From positions 77,909,737-77,973,736 of the forward strand of contig OZ023273.1 in the NCBI GenBank assembly GCA_964007475.1: a stretch of 64,000 bases of DNA, read 5' to 3'. Each line of letters begins with the position of its first letter. Positions within the stretch are counted from its first letter, which is position 1. The position numbers were made by a program, and so were the translations under genes. The DNA comes from Hybos culiciformis (Eukaryota; Arthropoda; Insecta; Diptera; Hybotidae). Shown one piece after another: positions 26,709 to 34,741 of the stretch. The notes below the pieces were generated by a model. That model ran no database searches. It saw only the letters and a program-made list of their open reading frames with translations, and had not been told where the DNA came from.

Positions 26709-27778
26709 CATTGTACACCTATTTAATAAAGTAAAGTATCTGCCATAGAAAATTTATTTCGTCCCGCCAAAAAATCTATGTTTTTTTTTACTCAAAATCT
26801 ATCATTGTGTTGAATAAAAATGATCAGGGATGAGATGGTTACTTTTTTAAAAGTTACGAAATAAAACAAGACTTTCTAATTTTATAAACTCATCACAGAG
26901 AACATTTTATTTCTATTTTTTCTAATTTTTACATTTTTATTAAAAAAATTTAAAATGAAATATATGCGCTCACGTATGAAAAAATGAATTAACTAAATTT
27001 TATTGAAATTTTCACAACATTTGAAATTACATTCAACGTTTGTAAGAAAGGAAGCTAATTTACTTACTAAATTATTTTCTGTTACATGTAAATCGAAATT
27101 TTCAGCAAACTTATCCTGTAATATTTTAATATAATTAAGAAAGTTTTTAGGAGGAAATGTTAATTTACATTTTTCAAACTGTTTAAAATTTACGAAAACA
27201 GCATTTATTTTTTCCCATTTTTCACTTTTTAAATTTTTTTCATGTTTTTTTCACAAAAAATTGGTTAAAGTTAATATTAATTATTATTTTAATTTCTCAC
27301 ATTTAAATCACTAGCGTCAAGCTTTAAAAAAAATTCTCACATCCCTAAAATCGAAAAATTAAAGCAAAACAAAAATCATATGATTTTTATTTATTAGTAT
27401 TGAGTATTTAAGGGAAACTATCACGCGCTTAAGGCCAAATAAATGTAAACAATGCATTTATTTTATAAAAGAACCAGGTGACTATGATAATTTTTTGTCT
27501 TTACAAAAAATTAAAAAAATTGTAAAATATAAGTAATTTTACGGTTTTCAAAAATTTTAAAAATAAGAAAATAGTTTTAAGTCGAAAATAAAACGAAATT
27601 AACTCACTTTGTTCTTAAAAAAGTGCTTAATTTTGGATTTTAAAAAAACCTGCGAAAAAAACTTAAGTAAAAGGAATCAGAAAGACACCTTGTAAGAGGG
27701 AGGTGAATTTTTTTTTTTTTTTTGCATAGAAATTTTCGTTATTCCTTGTTACTCTACTATAGAAATATGTTTACTCTG
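26709..27778. mobile_element. Non-autonomous hAT-like DNA transposon in the 5' LTR
   Basis: The 1070-bp insertion is flanked by a perfect 8-bp direct repeat, GTTTTACG (26701-26708 and 27779-27786). That sequence occurs once at the matching place in the right LTR, so it is a target-site duplication. Eight-base duplications are the hallmark of the hAT superfamily. The ends form imperfect inverted repeats: the left end begins CATTGTACACCTATTT and the right end, on the minus strand, begins CAGAGTAAACATATTT (11 of 16 positions match). Similarity continues to about base 30 with one gap. The CA...TG ends also fit hAT. No intact transposase is present; a short coding-like remnant lies on the minus strand. 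The interior is very AT-rich, with a T17-18 run near 27.71 kb. Confidence 0.85.
26993..27255 (-). pseudogene. Possible transposase remnant on the minus strand
   Basis: An open minus-strand stretch of about 85 codons ends at a TAG whose complement is at 26993-26995. No convincing start is visible and a stop precedes it. The peptide has a mixed, protein-like composition, including KWEKINAVFVNF, FLNYIKILQDKFAENFD, LASFLTNVECNF and several cysteines, which is unusual for random AT-rich DNA. A pattern of a helical stretch followed by KFAENFD loosely recalls the C-terminal part of ZBED/GTF2IRD2-type hAT transposases, which would fit its location inside a hAT-like element. That resemblance is weak and no DDE or zinc-finger motif is present, so function is not assigned. 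Confidence 0.35.
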
Positions 27779-27913
27779 GTTTTACGTCTACACTTTATTT
27801 TATTATGTAAGCAGTTCAGTTGTTCTTTGTAATCGCTAGAATAAACATCAAACTTTAAACGAGAAATAAATTTAAGAATCAATATTAAATTCAATCGTTT
27901 TATTTCCACAAAT

Positions 27914-27931
27914 TGGGGGCTCAACCGAGAT
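27914..27931 (+). other. Primer-binding site, tRNA-Pro-like
   Basis: Three bases after the left LTR comes TGGGGGCTCAACCGAGA. It begins TGG, as required to pair with a tRNA 3' CCA. Its first nine bases (TGGGGGCTC) are those complementary to a tRNA-Pro end; the remainder differs from the vertebrate tRNA-Pro sequence used by murine retroviruses. This would prime minus-strand synthesis. The exact host tRNA needs the species' tRNA set. Confidence 0.8.
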
Positions 27932-28402
27932 TTTCAAAGAATAGCTCTGAAAGTTATTTCAGAAAATTTATTTTGCAATAGAAATTATTGCATTTCGTAA
28001 GAAATACGCTAAGTCAACACGTCAAAAGAAAACAAGAAGTCACCACAAGTTACCAACGTCAACAAGTCACCTAAGTTACGTCAACCTAAGTCAACAAGTC
28101 ACCTAAGTTTCCTAAGTCAACAAGGCACCACAAGCTCCACAAGTAACCACAGTTACGTCACCAAGTCAACAAGTCACCACAAGTTTAGTAAGTCAACACG
28201 TCATTAAAGAAGAAGAAGAAGAAACAAAAAAAACAGTACAGGTTTGCTAAGTTAACAGTCACCAACACATTCAAATTAATTGCTGAATTAGCTGAAGCAA
28301 TAATAGAAAAATATGGTATACCAATTAGTAAATAAGAAAGAAAGAGAAAAAAAAAAAAGTTTTGTCTCTTTATTTTAAAGTAAATAAGAAAAGAAAAAAA
28401 AA
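27932..28402 (+). other. Retrotransposon 5' leader, AAGTCAAC-rich segment
   Basis: The leader contains no open frame of note. From about 28012 to 28205 it is built of irregular copies of AAGTCAAC, AAGTCACC and CACAAGT. A short GAA run follows (about 28207-28223), then A-rich sequence. The position between primer-binding site and gag is where packaging and translation signals normally lie in LTR elements; no specific signal can be assigned. Confidence 0.6.
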
Positions 28403-28627
28403 CAGGTGAACTGTCAAAATATATTTCAAAATATATAAGGTTATACGAACAAAATTAATTAAAAAAAAAAAATCTTAAGTCAATTTGAAAAGAAAAAGTA
28501 AGACTGAAAGAAAATTAAGAAAATTAAGAAAATAATTAAGAAAATAAATAAAAAAAAAAAAACAGGTGAACTGTCAAAATATATAAGGTTACGAACAAAA
28601 TAAATTAAAAAAAAATAAAAAAAAATA
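28403..28627 (+). repeat. Duplicated leader segment (~157 bp unit), second copy interrupted
   Basis: AACAGGTGAACTGTCAAAAT occurs near 28402 and again near 28560. In the first copy it is followed, through an A-run, by AATCTTAAGTCAATTTGAA (near 28472). In the second copy the matching AATCTTAAGTCAATTTGAA appears only near 30465, after about 1.8 kb of foreign DNA. The leader therefore held two tandem copies before the second was split in its A-run. Confidence 0.75.
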
Positions 28628-28750
28628 TGTGTGAGCCTCATCCTCATAAGCTCACGAAAGAAGTTTAACTTCTTTATTTACTTGCAAATATTTATTTGGC
28701 TACGGACTCTGACTGATTTACTTTTGTAAGTGGAAGAGGGGGCTAAATTT

Positions 28751-29950
28751 TTTCTTACGAAATTTGTGTGTAATCATTTATTCTTTTTTACGTACCAAAT
28801 TTGAATGAAATCGGACGAACTTTAGAAGTCGCTGGGTAGGATCAATCAATATTTTGTTACAAAATTTATGTGTTTAATCGTTTCCTCTTTTTATTTACCA
28901 AATTTGAATAAAATCACACGAACTTTAGAAGTCCGCCCTAGGGAATGCAAAGCCGGTTTTTTTGGATCCCGGAAATCCGGAAATGCGCCTGTTTTCGAAT
29001 TTCAAAAAATTCGGAATTCAAAATGCTAAATTCCGAATTTTTCGAATTTGGTGGAACTTTTACTGGCGGGAATTTTGACCAATTGTTTATTTTTTTATAT
29101 TATTTAGGCATAAAGCATTAAAATTCATAAAAATTGAAATCTAAGTAGCTATCGCAAGTCTGCAAATACGTAAAACTTTTTTTCACATTAATCAACATTA
29201 ACAAAATAAGTTGGAGTTCAGTGATTTATTTGGAATTCGAAGTGAAATTAAATTTTGCGATCAAGGGGGGCCCCCCGAGGAACACTTTTGGAAAATCTCT
29301 AATATAACTTATTAACAATGCTGCAGGAACATTTTCAATAAAAATTCGATTAAAACTCAATGTTAAAACATTGGATACTTTGTGTTTCAAATTTTTATTT
29401 TTCCATTCAGTTTATTCACTTTCGGTTTATTGAAAAGTATAAAATTTTAATTTAATAAAAAATATTTCATAATTTAATTTGTTATAATGTTTTGAACGAA
29501 ATAAACTAATATTTATGTTAAAGAATAATTTAATTTAATTTTTTAATATATTTTAATTTTTATATGAAATTCCGGAATAAACCGAAATCCGGATTTCATT
29601 TCAAGACAATTCCAAAAATCCGGAATTAAATTTTTATTAAAAAAATGCATTCCCTAGTCCCCCCCCGTGGTGGTCGCTGGGTAGGATCAATCAATTTTTT
29701 GTTACGAAATTTACGTGTTTAATCGTTTCCTCTTTTTATTTACCAAATTTGAATGAAATTCTTTGTTACGAAATTTGTGTGTAATCATTTCCTCTTTTTA
29801 CGTACCAAATTTGAATGAAATCGGAAATACATTTTTTGTTACGAAATTTGGGTGTAATCAGTTCCTCTCTTTACATACCAAATTTGAATGAAATCGGACG
29901 AACTTTTGAAGTGGGACCTCAGGGGAGGTCGCTAGGTAGGAGGCCAATCA
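28751..29950 (+). repeat. Five tandem units of an insect-type repeat
   Basis: Units begin near 28751, 28852, 29695, 29761 and 29833. Each carries a core of TTACGAAATTTGTGTG and then ACCAAATTTGAATGAAAT; several continue with CGGACGAACTT, and some with GTCGCTGGGTAGGATCAATC. Unit lengths are roughly 65-115 bp. The second unit is split by the hAT MITE at 28939-29656. The units are diverged from one another, so the array is older than the MITE. Confidence 0.8.
28939..29656. mobile_element. Ac-like hAT MITE, 718 bp
   Basis: Perfect 11-bp terminal inverted repeats, TAGGGAATGCA...TGCATTCCCTA, fit the Ac-type hAT terminus (YAGGG). The 8 bases on either side, GTCCGCCC (28931-28938) and GTCCCCCC (29657-29664), match at 7 of 8 positions and are read as the target duplication. 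Subterminal TCCGGAA/ATCCGGA motifs cluster at both ends, as expected for transposase-binding repeats in hAT elements. There is no coding capacity. It sits inside the second unit of the tandem repeat, and the flanking unit sequence resumes with GGTCGCTGGGTAGG. Confidence 0.9.
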
Positions 29951-30451
29951 AATTTGAAAATAGCCTATAACGACCCTCGATCTGAGACAAAGAAATAGTG
30001 TAAGTTTGAAAACGATCGGCTGAGCGGTTTAGGTACCTATTCGGAATAGACAAACAGACAAACAGCGTAATTCGAAAAGGAAATAAACTAAATAAATATT
30101 AACAACAAAATCAGTTGATCTTGAATTCTGTTATTGTACATTTTTTTAATTCTATCTATATGGTTTTTTTTTTGTTTTTTGCTTTCCACCATCGTTAGTA
30201 TTTTGTTATGTGTGTGTAGTATCGCTATTTTATTTTCGTAAATACATGCTACATGCTACAACGTCTTATATTTCCCTGCTTTTATATTTGTTTTTACTTT
30301 TTAACATACTACATTCTGTGGTTATTACCCCTCTTTTGCAGCGTTGTGGCTTTTATTTATCGTGTCGCAGCACATACTATATTCTGTCTTCTTTTTTCCC
30401 CTATTTTGATCAAAAATTTTTAACAATACCTCGCTAAAGAAGTTAAACTTC
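29951..30451 (+). other. Non-coding tail of the 1.8-kb insertion
   Basis: This holds ACGATCGGCTGAGCGGTTT (about 30012-30030) and then 'gacaaacagacaaacag' (about 30049-30065), a combination common in the non-coding parts of insect transposable elements. The rest, to the right inverted repeat, is T-rich with small repeats such as 'acatgctacatgctac'. A 75-codon open frame at 30210-30437 encodes only a hydrophobic peptide expected from T-rich DNA, so it is not called as a gene. Confidence 0.6.
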
Positions 30452-30623
30452 AAAAAAAAGCAAAAATCTTAAGTCAATTTGAAGAGAAAAATTAAGACTG
30501 AAAAATTATTAAGAAAATTAAGAAAATTATTAAGGATTTAAGATTAATTTAAGATTATTATTTTGTTTAAGAATTTACTTTTGTTATTTAAGTGTATTAG
30601 AATTTTAAGGAATTATTGAAATA
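30452..30623 (+). other. Leader segment just upstream of gag-pol
   Basis: This is the remainder of the second leader copy: AATCTTAAGTCAATTTGAA, then repeated 'ttaagaaaa' and 'taagattaat' motifs. An in-frame TAA at 30606-30608 precedes the gag ATG by 15 bases. Confidence 0.7.
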
Positions 30624-33600
30624 ATGGAAATTCTAGAAGTACTAGCTTTAACTGTAGACCAACTTAAGGAAAAGTTAGGAGAGCTTAATTTGGAAACTAC
30701 TGGAAATAAATCGGAATTACAGGCGCGAATTATAAATCATTTCACGGGTGAAAATTTAAAGAAGAATAACGAAAATGAATCAAAGCCTACAAATTCGGAT
30801 GATAAAAATGCAGAATCTTCTTCTTCGTTATCTCCGGCTGCAAGTACGTTCACTTTTAAGGATGTCGAGGAATCGATCCAATTCTTTTCGGGTGATAACG
30901 AATTAGAGATTGTAAAGTGGGTCTCCGAATTTGAAGAACTAAGTTCAATAGTTAAGTGGAATGATTTGCAAAAATTTATTTACGGTAAAAGATTATTAAA
31001 AGGTAGTGCTCGATTATTCATAAACGGTGTATCTAATTTAAATAGTTGGCAGTTACTCAAAGATGCTCTGACGAAAGAATTTAAAAAGTCTATAAGTAGT
31101 GTCGAAATTCATAAACGTTTAAGCTCACGAAAGAAAAAAAACGACGAATCCATGAAAGAGTTCATTTATAAAATGATCGAAATCGGTAGTTTAGGTAATA
31201 TTGACGAAGAGTCTTTAGTGACATATATTATTGAGGGTCTTAATGATAAGGGGCCTGAATCATATTTGTTATACGGGGCTAAGAATATCGAACAATTAAA
31301 AGAACGTATTACCACGTATGAAAAGATTAAAATAAAAAATAGTTCGCGAATTTTTTACGATTCAAGCGACAAGAAGAAAATTGAGGCGAAAAAAGAAAAT
31401 ATACAGAATGTCCACAAACGTTGTTATGTCTGTGGCGACAAGAACCATGTCACTAACGATTGCCCAAATAAGGCAAAAGGTTTTAAGTGTTTCCGGTGCA
31501 ATCTTTTTGGACATAAAGTCGCGAATTGTGATAATTCGGAACAAAGTTCAAACTCAAGTCAACCTGACTTTAATTTTGTTTATTTTGATAAAAAATATAT
31601 CGCAGTCGAAATATTTAACAAGTCATTCAAAGCATTAGTCGATTCCGGTGCAGACATATCGATTATGCGTTTCGATATTTTTAAATCTTTGAACATTCCG
31701 GATTTTGAATCGGAAATAATTTGGGTAAATGGAATAGGCGGTAAAACTTCAACAATCGGTTCGTGTAATTTAAAAGTAAAAATAGATAATTTTGTTTATA
31801 ATTTAAAATTTTTTATAGTGCCATCAAATAAAATAACAGTTCCTATAATTCTGGGTGATAATTTGTTTCAAAATGCTCAAGTTGTTTTTAGCAAAAATGA
31901 AATTAGTGTCATACCTTACGTACAAGATAAAAATTTTAATTTGAAAGATAGACCAGAGTTACAGAATAAGGAAAACGAATTGAAAGTTGAAGCGAAAACA
32001 AATGTCAAAAATTTTTATGAAAGTAACAATAATTTACGAACAGAAGAATCCGAAACATTTTTTTTGAATTGTTATCAATTTGATACAAAAGACTTTGACG
32101 TTGATTTAAGTTACATTTCTGATTCCCCAATACGTAGTTCAATAAAAAGACTGATAAATAACTACATACCAAATAAGATATGTAATTCTGCAATTGAAAT
32201 GACAATTATTTTAAAAGACGAAATCCCAATCTATGACCCACCAAGAAGAATGCCTTATCATTACAAAATTGAAATAGAAACTCAGATTGAACAATGGTTA
32301 AAAGACGGTATAATCGAAGAAAGCAATTCTGATTTTGCAAGCCCTGTAGTCCTAGTAAATAAAAAAAACGGTTCCAAACGATTATGCATTGACTATCGGC
32401 GTATTAATGATAAGATAATTAAAGATCGGTTTCCTATTCCCATCATTGAAGATCAATTAGACCAACTTCAAGACGCAAAATATTTTACGACTTTAGATTT
32501 AGCTTCTGCATTTTTCCATGTACCAGTTTCTGTAAATTCTCGTAAATACACTAGTTTTATAGTTGAGAACGGACAATACCAATTCAAGTTCTGTCCATTT
32601 GGTCTCTGTAATAGCCCTGCCGTATTTTCAAGATTTATTTATTCAGTTTTTAGACCTTTAATTAAAGACAAAATAGTTTCTATTTATATGGATGACCTGA
32701 TTCTTCCTTCGAAAACAGAAAAGGAAGGTTACGAAAATTTGAAAAAAGTTTTAAGGCTGTCTCAAGATTATGGTTTACAAATAAATTGGAACAAATGTTG
32801 TTTCCTGAAGAAAAAGATTGATTTTTTAGGACATTCAATAGAAAATGGACATATTTATCCTGGCAAAGAAAAAATCAAGGCTATCGTCAATTATCCGACT
32901 CCGAACAAAAATGTTAAGCAAATTCAAAGCTTTTTAGGACTTGCATCTTACTTTCGTAAATTCATTCCGAATTTTGCGCTTAAAGCGAAACCTTTATCAG
33001 ATCTTTTAAAAAACAATACCGAATTTCAATTTGGTCTTTTACAGCAACAAGCTTTTGAGGAATTAAAGTCGGAATTAGGTAAGGAACCAGTCTTACAATT
33101 ATTTAAATACGGTGCCTATACCGAAGTCCATACCGATACTTCTAAACACGGTTATGCCGCTGTTATGTTGCAAAAAAATTACGAAAATGGCGAATTACAC
33201 CCTGTCCAGTATATGAGTCGAAAAACAACGGATACAGAACAAAAGTACCATTCCTATGAACTGGAAGCCATGGCAGTGGTTCAGGCTTTCAAAAAATGGA
33301 GACCCCATCTGCTTGGGCAAAAGACTAAGGTTGTGACTGACTGTAATGCGTTTGCCCTTACTATTAAAAAAAAGGACGTCCCCTTAAAAGTTGCACGTTG
33401 GGCATTATATTTGCAAGATTTCGACTTAGAAATCGAACATCGTTCGGGTACTAAGATGCGACATGTTGATACGCTAAGTAGAGAAATACTACAACTAGAA
33501 ATGACTATAATCCACCAAGTTAGAAAAGCTCAAATAGATGACGACTATTTAAAAACTCTAAAAACTATTTTAAAGGATCGGGAATACGATAATTTTATTT

Positions 33601-34463
33601 TAAAAAACGATTTAGTTTACAAAGTTTACAATGGTAATGAGTTACTTGTAATCCCAAATTCAATGGAAAATCAAATCATCCAACAAATGCATGAATGTGG
33701 CCATTTTGCTGTTCGCAAAACTGAAGATTTGTTGTTAAGAGAATACTTTATCCCAGACTTGCATAGTAAAATTAAAAATTTTATAAAAAACTGTATCCCC
33801 TGCATCTTAGCTGAAAGGAAAAGTGGTAAACAGGAATGTTTATTAAATCCTATCAATAAAAGTGATAAACCTCTCGAAATCTACCACGTTGATCACTTAG
33901 GTATTCTGGAAGCTACTCAGAAGAATTATAAGCATATTTTTGCAGTTACAGACGCTTTTACTAAATTTGTCTGGTTATATCCAACCAAAAGTACTTCAAC
34001 GGATGAAGTAATAAATCGGCTTCGTACACAATCTGCAATTTTCGGTAATCCTTCAAGAATTATAGCTGATCGTGGCTCTGCTTTCACATCCAACCAATTT
34101 AAAGAATATTGTGCAGAAGAAGGAATCAATCTTGTTTCCATTACTACCGGAGTTCCACGCGGAAACGGACAAATAGAGCGCGTTAATCGAGTTATTATAC
34201 CCATGCTAATTAAATTATCTTTACAGAAACCGTCCGACTGGTACAAATACGTTGACGTAATACAACAACATATTAATTCAACTTTTTCTAGAAGCACTGG
34301 TTTTTCACCTTTTAAGTTACTAACCGGAGTAGAAATGAGAACAAAGTGTAACTCAGAATTATTAAGTCTTTCTAAAATTATTGATGAGGAAATTGTGACC
34401 GAAGTATTACAAGAAAAATCAGAACTTCGTGAAGTAGCTAAAAGAAATATATTAAAAATTTAA
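30624..34463 (+). CDS. gag-pol: Gag-Pol polyprotein of a Ty3/Gypsy retrotransposon, prematurely terminated
   Basis: One frame of 1279 aa encodes the capsid and enzymes for reverse transcription and integration. Residues 6-40 match the SAP motif pattern (LKEKLGELNLETTGNKSEL), a DNA-binding helix-extended-loop-helix. A Gag-like helical region spans about 75-240. Two CCHC zinc knuckles follow: C267-C270-H275-C280 and C289-C292-H297-C302. Protease has DSGAD at 340-344 and ILGDN at 409-413. Reverse transcriptase (about 545-790) has D625 and YMDD at 688-691. RNase H carries D838, E879/E881, D906 and D949. Integrase has the HHCC finger H1023-H1027-C1057-C1060 and the catalytic triad D1090, D1149, E1185 (35 residues between the last two). 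All visible catalytic residues are intact. The ATG is the first after an in-frame TAA at 30606. The frame ends at TAA 34461-34463, short of the integrase C-terminal tail, so the protein is truncated. Gag and Pol share one frame with no frameshift site. Confidence 0.95.
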   Translation: MEILEVLALTVDQLKEKLGELNLETTGNKSELQARIINHFTGENLKKNNENESKPTNSDDKNAESSSSLSPAASTFTFKDVEESIQFFSGDNELEIVKWVSEFEELSSIVKWNDLQKFIYGKRLLKGSARLFINGVSNLNSWQLLKDALTKEFKKSISSVEIHKRLSSRKKKNDESMKEFIYKMIEIGSLGNIDEESLVTYIIEGLNDKGPESYLLYGAKNIEQLKERITTYEKIKIKNSSRIFYDSSDKKKIEAKKENIQNVHKRCYVCGDKNHVTNDCPNKAKGFKCFRCNLFGHKVANCDNSEQSSNSSQPDFNFVYFDKKYIAVEIFNKSFKALVDSGADISIMRFDIFKSLNIPDFESEIIWVNGIGGKTSTIGSCNLKVKIDNFVYNLKFFIVPSNKITVPIILGDNLFQNAQVVFSKNEISVIPYVQDKNFNLKDRPELQNKENELKVEAKTNVKNFYESNNNLRTEESETFFLNCYQFDTKDFDVDLSYISDSPIRSSIKRLINNYIPNKICNSAIEMTIILKDEIPIYDPPRRMPYHYKIEIETQIEQWLKDGIIEESNSDFASPVVLVNKKNGSKRLCIDYRRINDKIIKDRFPIPIIEDQLDQLQDAKYFTTLDLASAFFHVPVSVNSRKYTSFIVENGQYQFKFCPFGLCNSPAVFSRFIYSVFRPLIKDKIVSIYMDDLILPSKTEKEGYENLKKVLRLSQDYGLQINWNKCCFLKKKIDFLGHSIENGHIYPGKEKIKAIVNYPTPNKNVKQIQSFLGLASYFRKFIPNFALKAKPLSDLLKNNTEFQFGLLQQQAFEELKSELGKEPVLQLFKYGAYTEVHTDTSKHGYAAVMLQKNYENGELHPVQYMSRKTTDTEQKYHSYELEAMAVVQAFKKWRPHLLGQKTKVVTDCNAFALTIKKKDVPLKVARWALYLQDFDLEIEHRSGTKMRHVDTLSREILQLEMTIIHQVRKAQIDDDYLKTLKTILKDREYDNFILKNDLVYKVYNGNELLVIPNSMENQIIQQMHECGHFAVRKTEDLLLREYFIPDLHSKIKNFIKNCIPCILAERKSGKQECLLNPINKSDKPLEIYHVDHLGILEATQKNYKHIFAVTDAFTKFVWLYPTKSTSTDEVINRLRTQSAIFGNPSRIIADRGSAFTSNQFKEYCAEEGINLVSITTGVPRGNGQIERVNRVIIPMLIKLSLQKPSDWYKYVDVIQQHINSTFSRSTGFSPFKLLTGVEMRTKCNSELLSLSKIIDEEIVTEVLQEKSELREVAKRNILKI

Positions 34464-34723
34464 AATGAAAACCGAACGAATTTTAATAAAAATCGCAAGC
34501 CTGCTGTTAAATATAAAAAGGGTGAATTGGTCGCAATTAAAAGAACTCAGATGACCCAAGGTAAATTAAATACTAAATATATCGGTCTTATGAGATAAGT
34601 TTCGTTGGTAAAAATGATCGGTACAATGTTATAAAGATTGGAAACCATGAAGGTCCAAAGAATACGTCTACGGTAGCCGATCAAATGAAGCTTTGGAGTA
34701 GTGAGTTTATTCGGGACGAATAA
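34464..34723 (+). pseudogene. Integrase C-terminal tail, cut off by a stop and a frameshift
   Basis: After TAA 34461-34463 the same frame stays open and reads lysine-rich coding sequence (for example KYKKGELVAIKRTQMTQG) to about 34586, then meets TAA at 34596-34598. From 34589 a second frame, offset as if one base were missing, continues in protein-like sequence to TAA 34721-34723. The break falls in the position of the GPY/F module of Gypsy integrases, which contributes to target binding. So two mutations, one nonsense codon and one single-base deletion, separate the catalytic integrase from its tail. An intact relative would be expected to have a polyprotein of about 1365 aa. Confidence 0.85.
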
Positions 34724-34730
34724 AATGTCA

Positions 34731-34741
34731 GAAGGGCCGAA
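34731..34741 (+). other. Probable polypurine tract
   Basis: GAAGGGCCGAA lies immediately before the right LTR, where plus-strand priming must occur. It is short and broken by CC, so the call rests mainly on position. Confidence 0.45.

Larger units (their letters stand above)
26631..27910 (+). repeat. 5' LTR, split by a hAT-like insertion
   Basis: The LTR is present as 26631-26708 (78 bp) and 27787-27910 (124 bp), which add to 202 bp and match the intact right LTR with one substitution. The 1078 bp between them is a DNA transposon plus one target-duplication copy. Because the insertion separates the upstream end of the LTR from its initiator and polyadenylation region, transcription from this LTR may be altered. 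The two polyadenylation signals (AATAAA) remain in the distal part. Confidence 0.93.
28660..30451. mobile_element. ~1.8-kb insertion with 17-bp inverted repeats in the leader
   Basis: GAAGTTTAACTTCTTTA at 28660-28676 is the exact reverse complement of the 17 bases at 30435-30451. The interval lies exactly where the second leader copy is interrupted. No transposase is present. The content is a set of tandem insect-type repeat units, a nested hAT MITE and T-rich sequence. The inverted-repeat motif is itself nearly palindromic (GAAGTT-T-AACTTC). The true left end may lie up to about 31 bp further left, where GTGAGC...GCTCAC forms a small hairpin (near 28631-28656). No clear target duplication was found, so the superfamily is unassigned. 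Confidence 0.55.

Noticed and set aside
27703..27725. Poly-T run as the tail of a LINE or SINE
   Set aside because: It lies inside the hAT-like element, with no adjacent target duplication of its own and no promoter boxes or reverse transcriptase remnants.
30210..30437. 75-codon open frame with hydrophobic product
   Set aside because: It lies in T-rich non-coding DNA of the leader insertion. The composition explains the hydrophobicity, and it runs into the right inverted repeat. No domain is recognisable.
28627..30451. Helitron
   Set aside because: A small hairpin (GTGAGC...GCTCAC) is near one edge, but the TC...CTRR termini and AT target are not evident, and exact inverted repeats are present instead.
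30840..31430. Gag-Pol ribosomal frameshift site
   Set aside because: Gag, protease and reverse transcriptase are in one uninterrupted frame, so no frameshift is needed.
31362..34297. Short open frames overlapping gag-pol in other frames and on the minus strand
   Set aside because: They are shadows of the gag-pol frame, with no start context or protein-like motifs of their own.
34464..34741. Envelope gene downstream of pol
   Set aside because: Only 278 bp separate the stop codon from the right LTR, and that space is taken by the integrase tail and polypurine tract.
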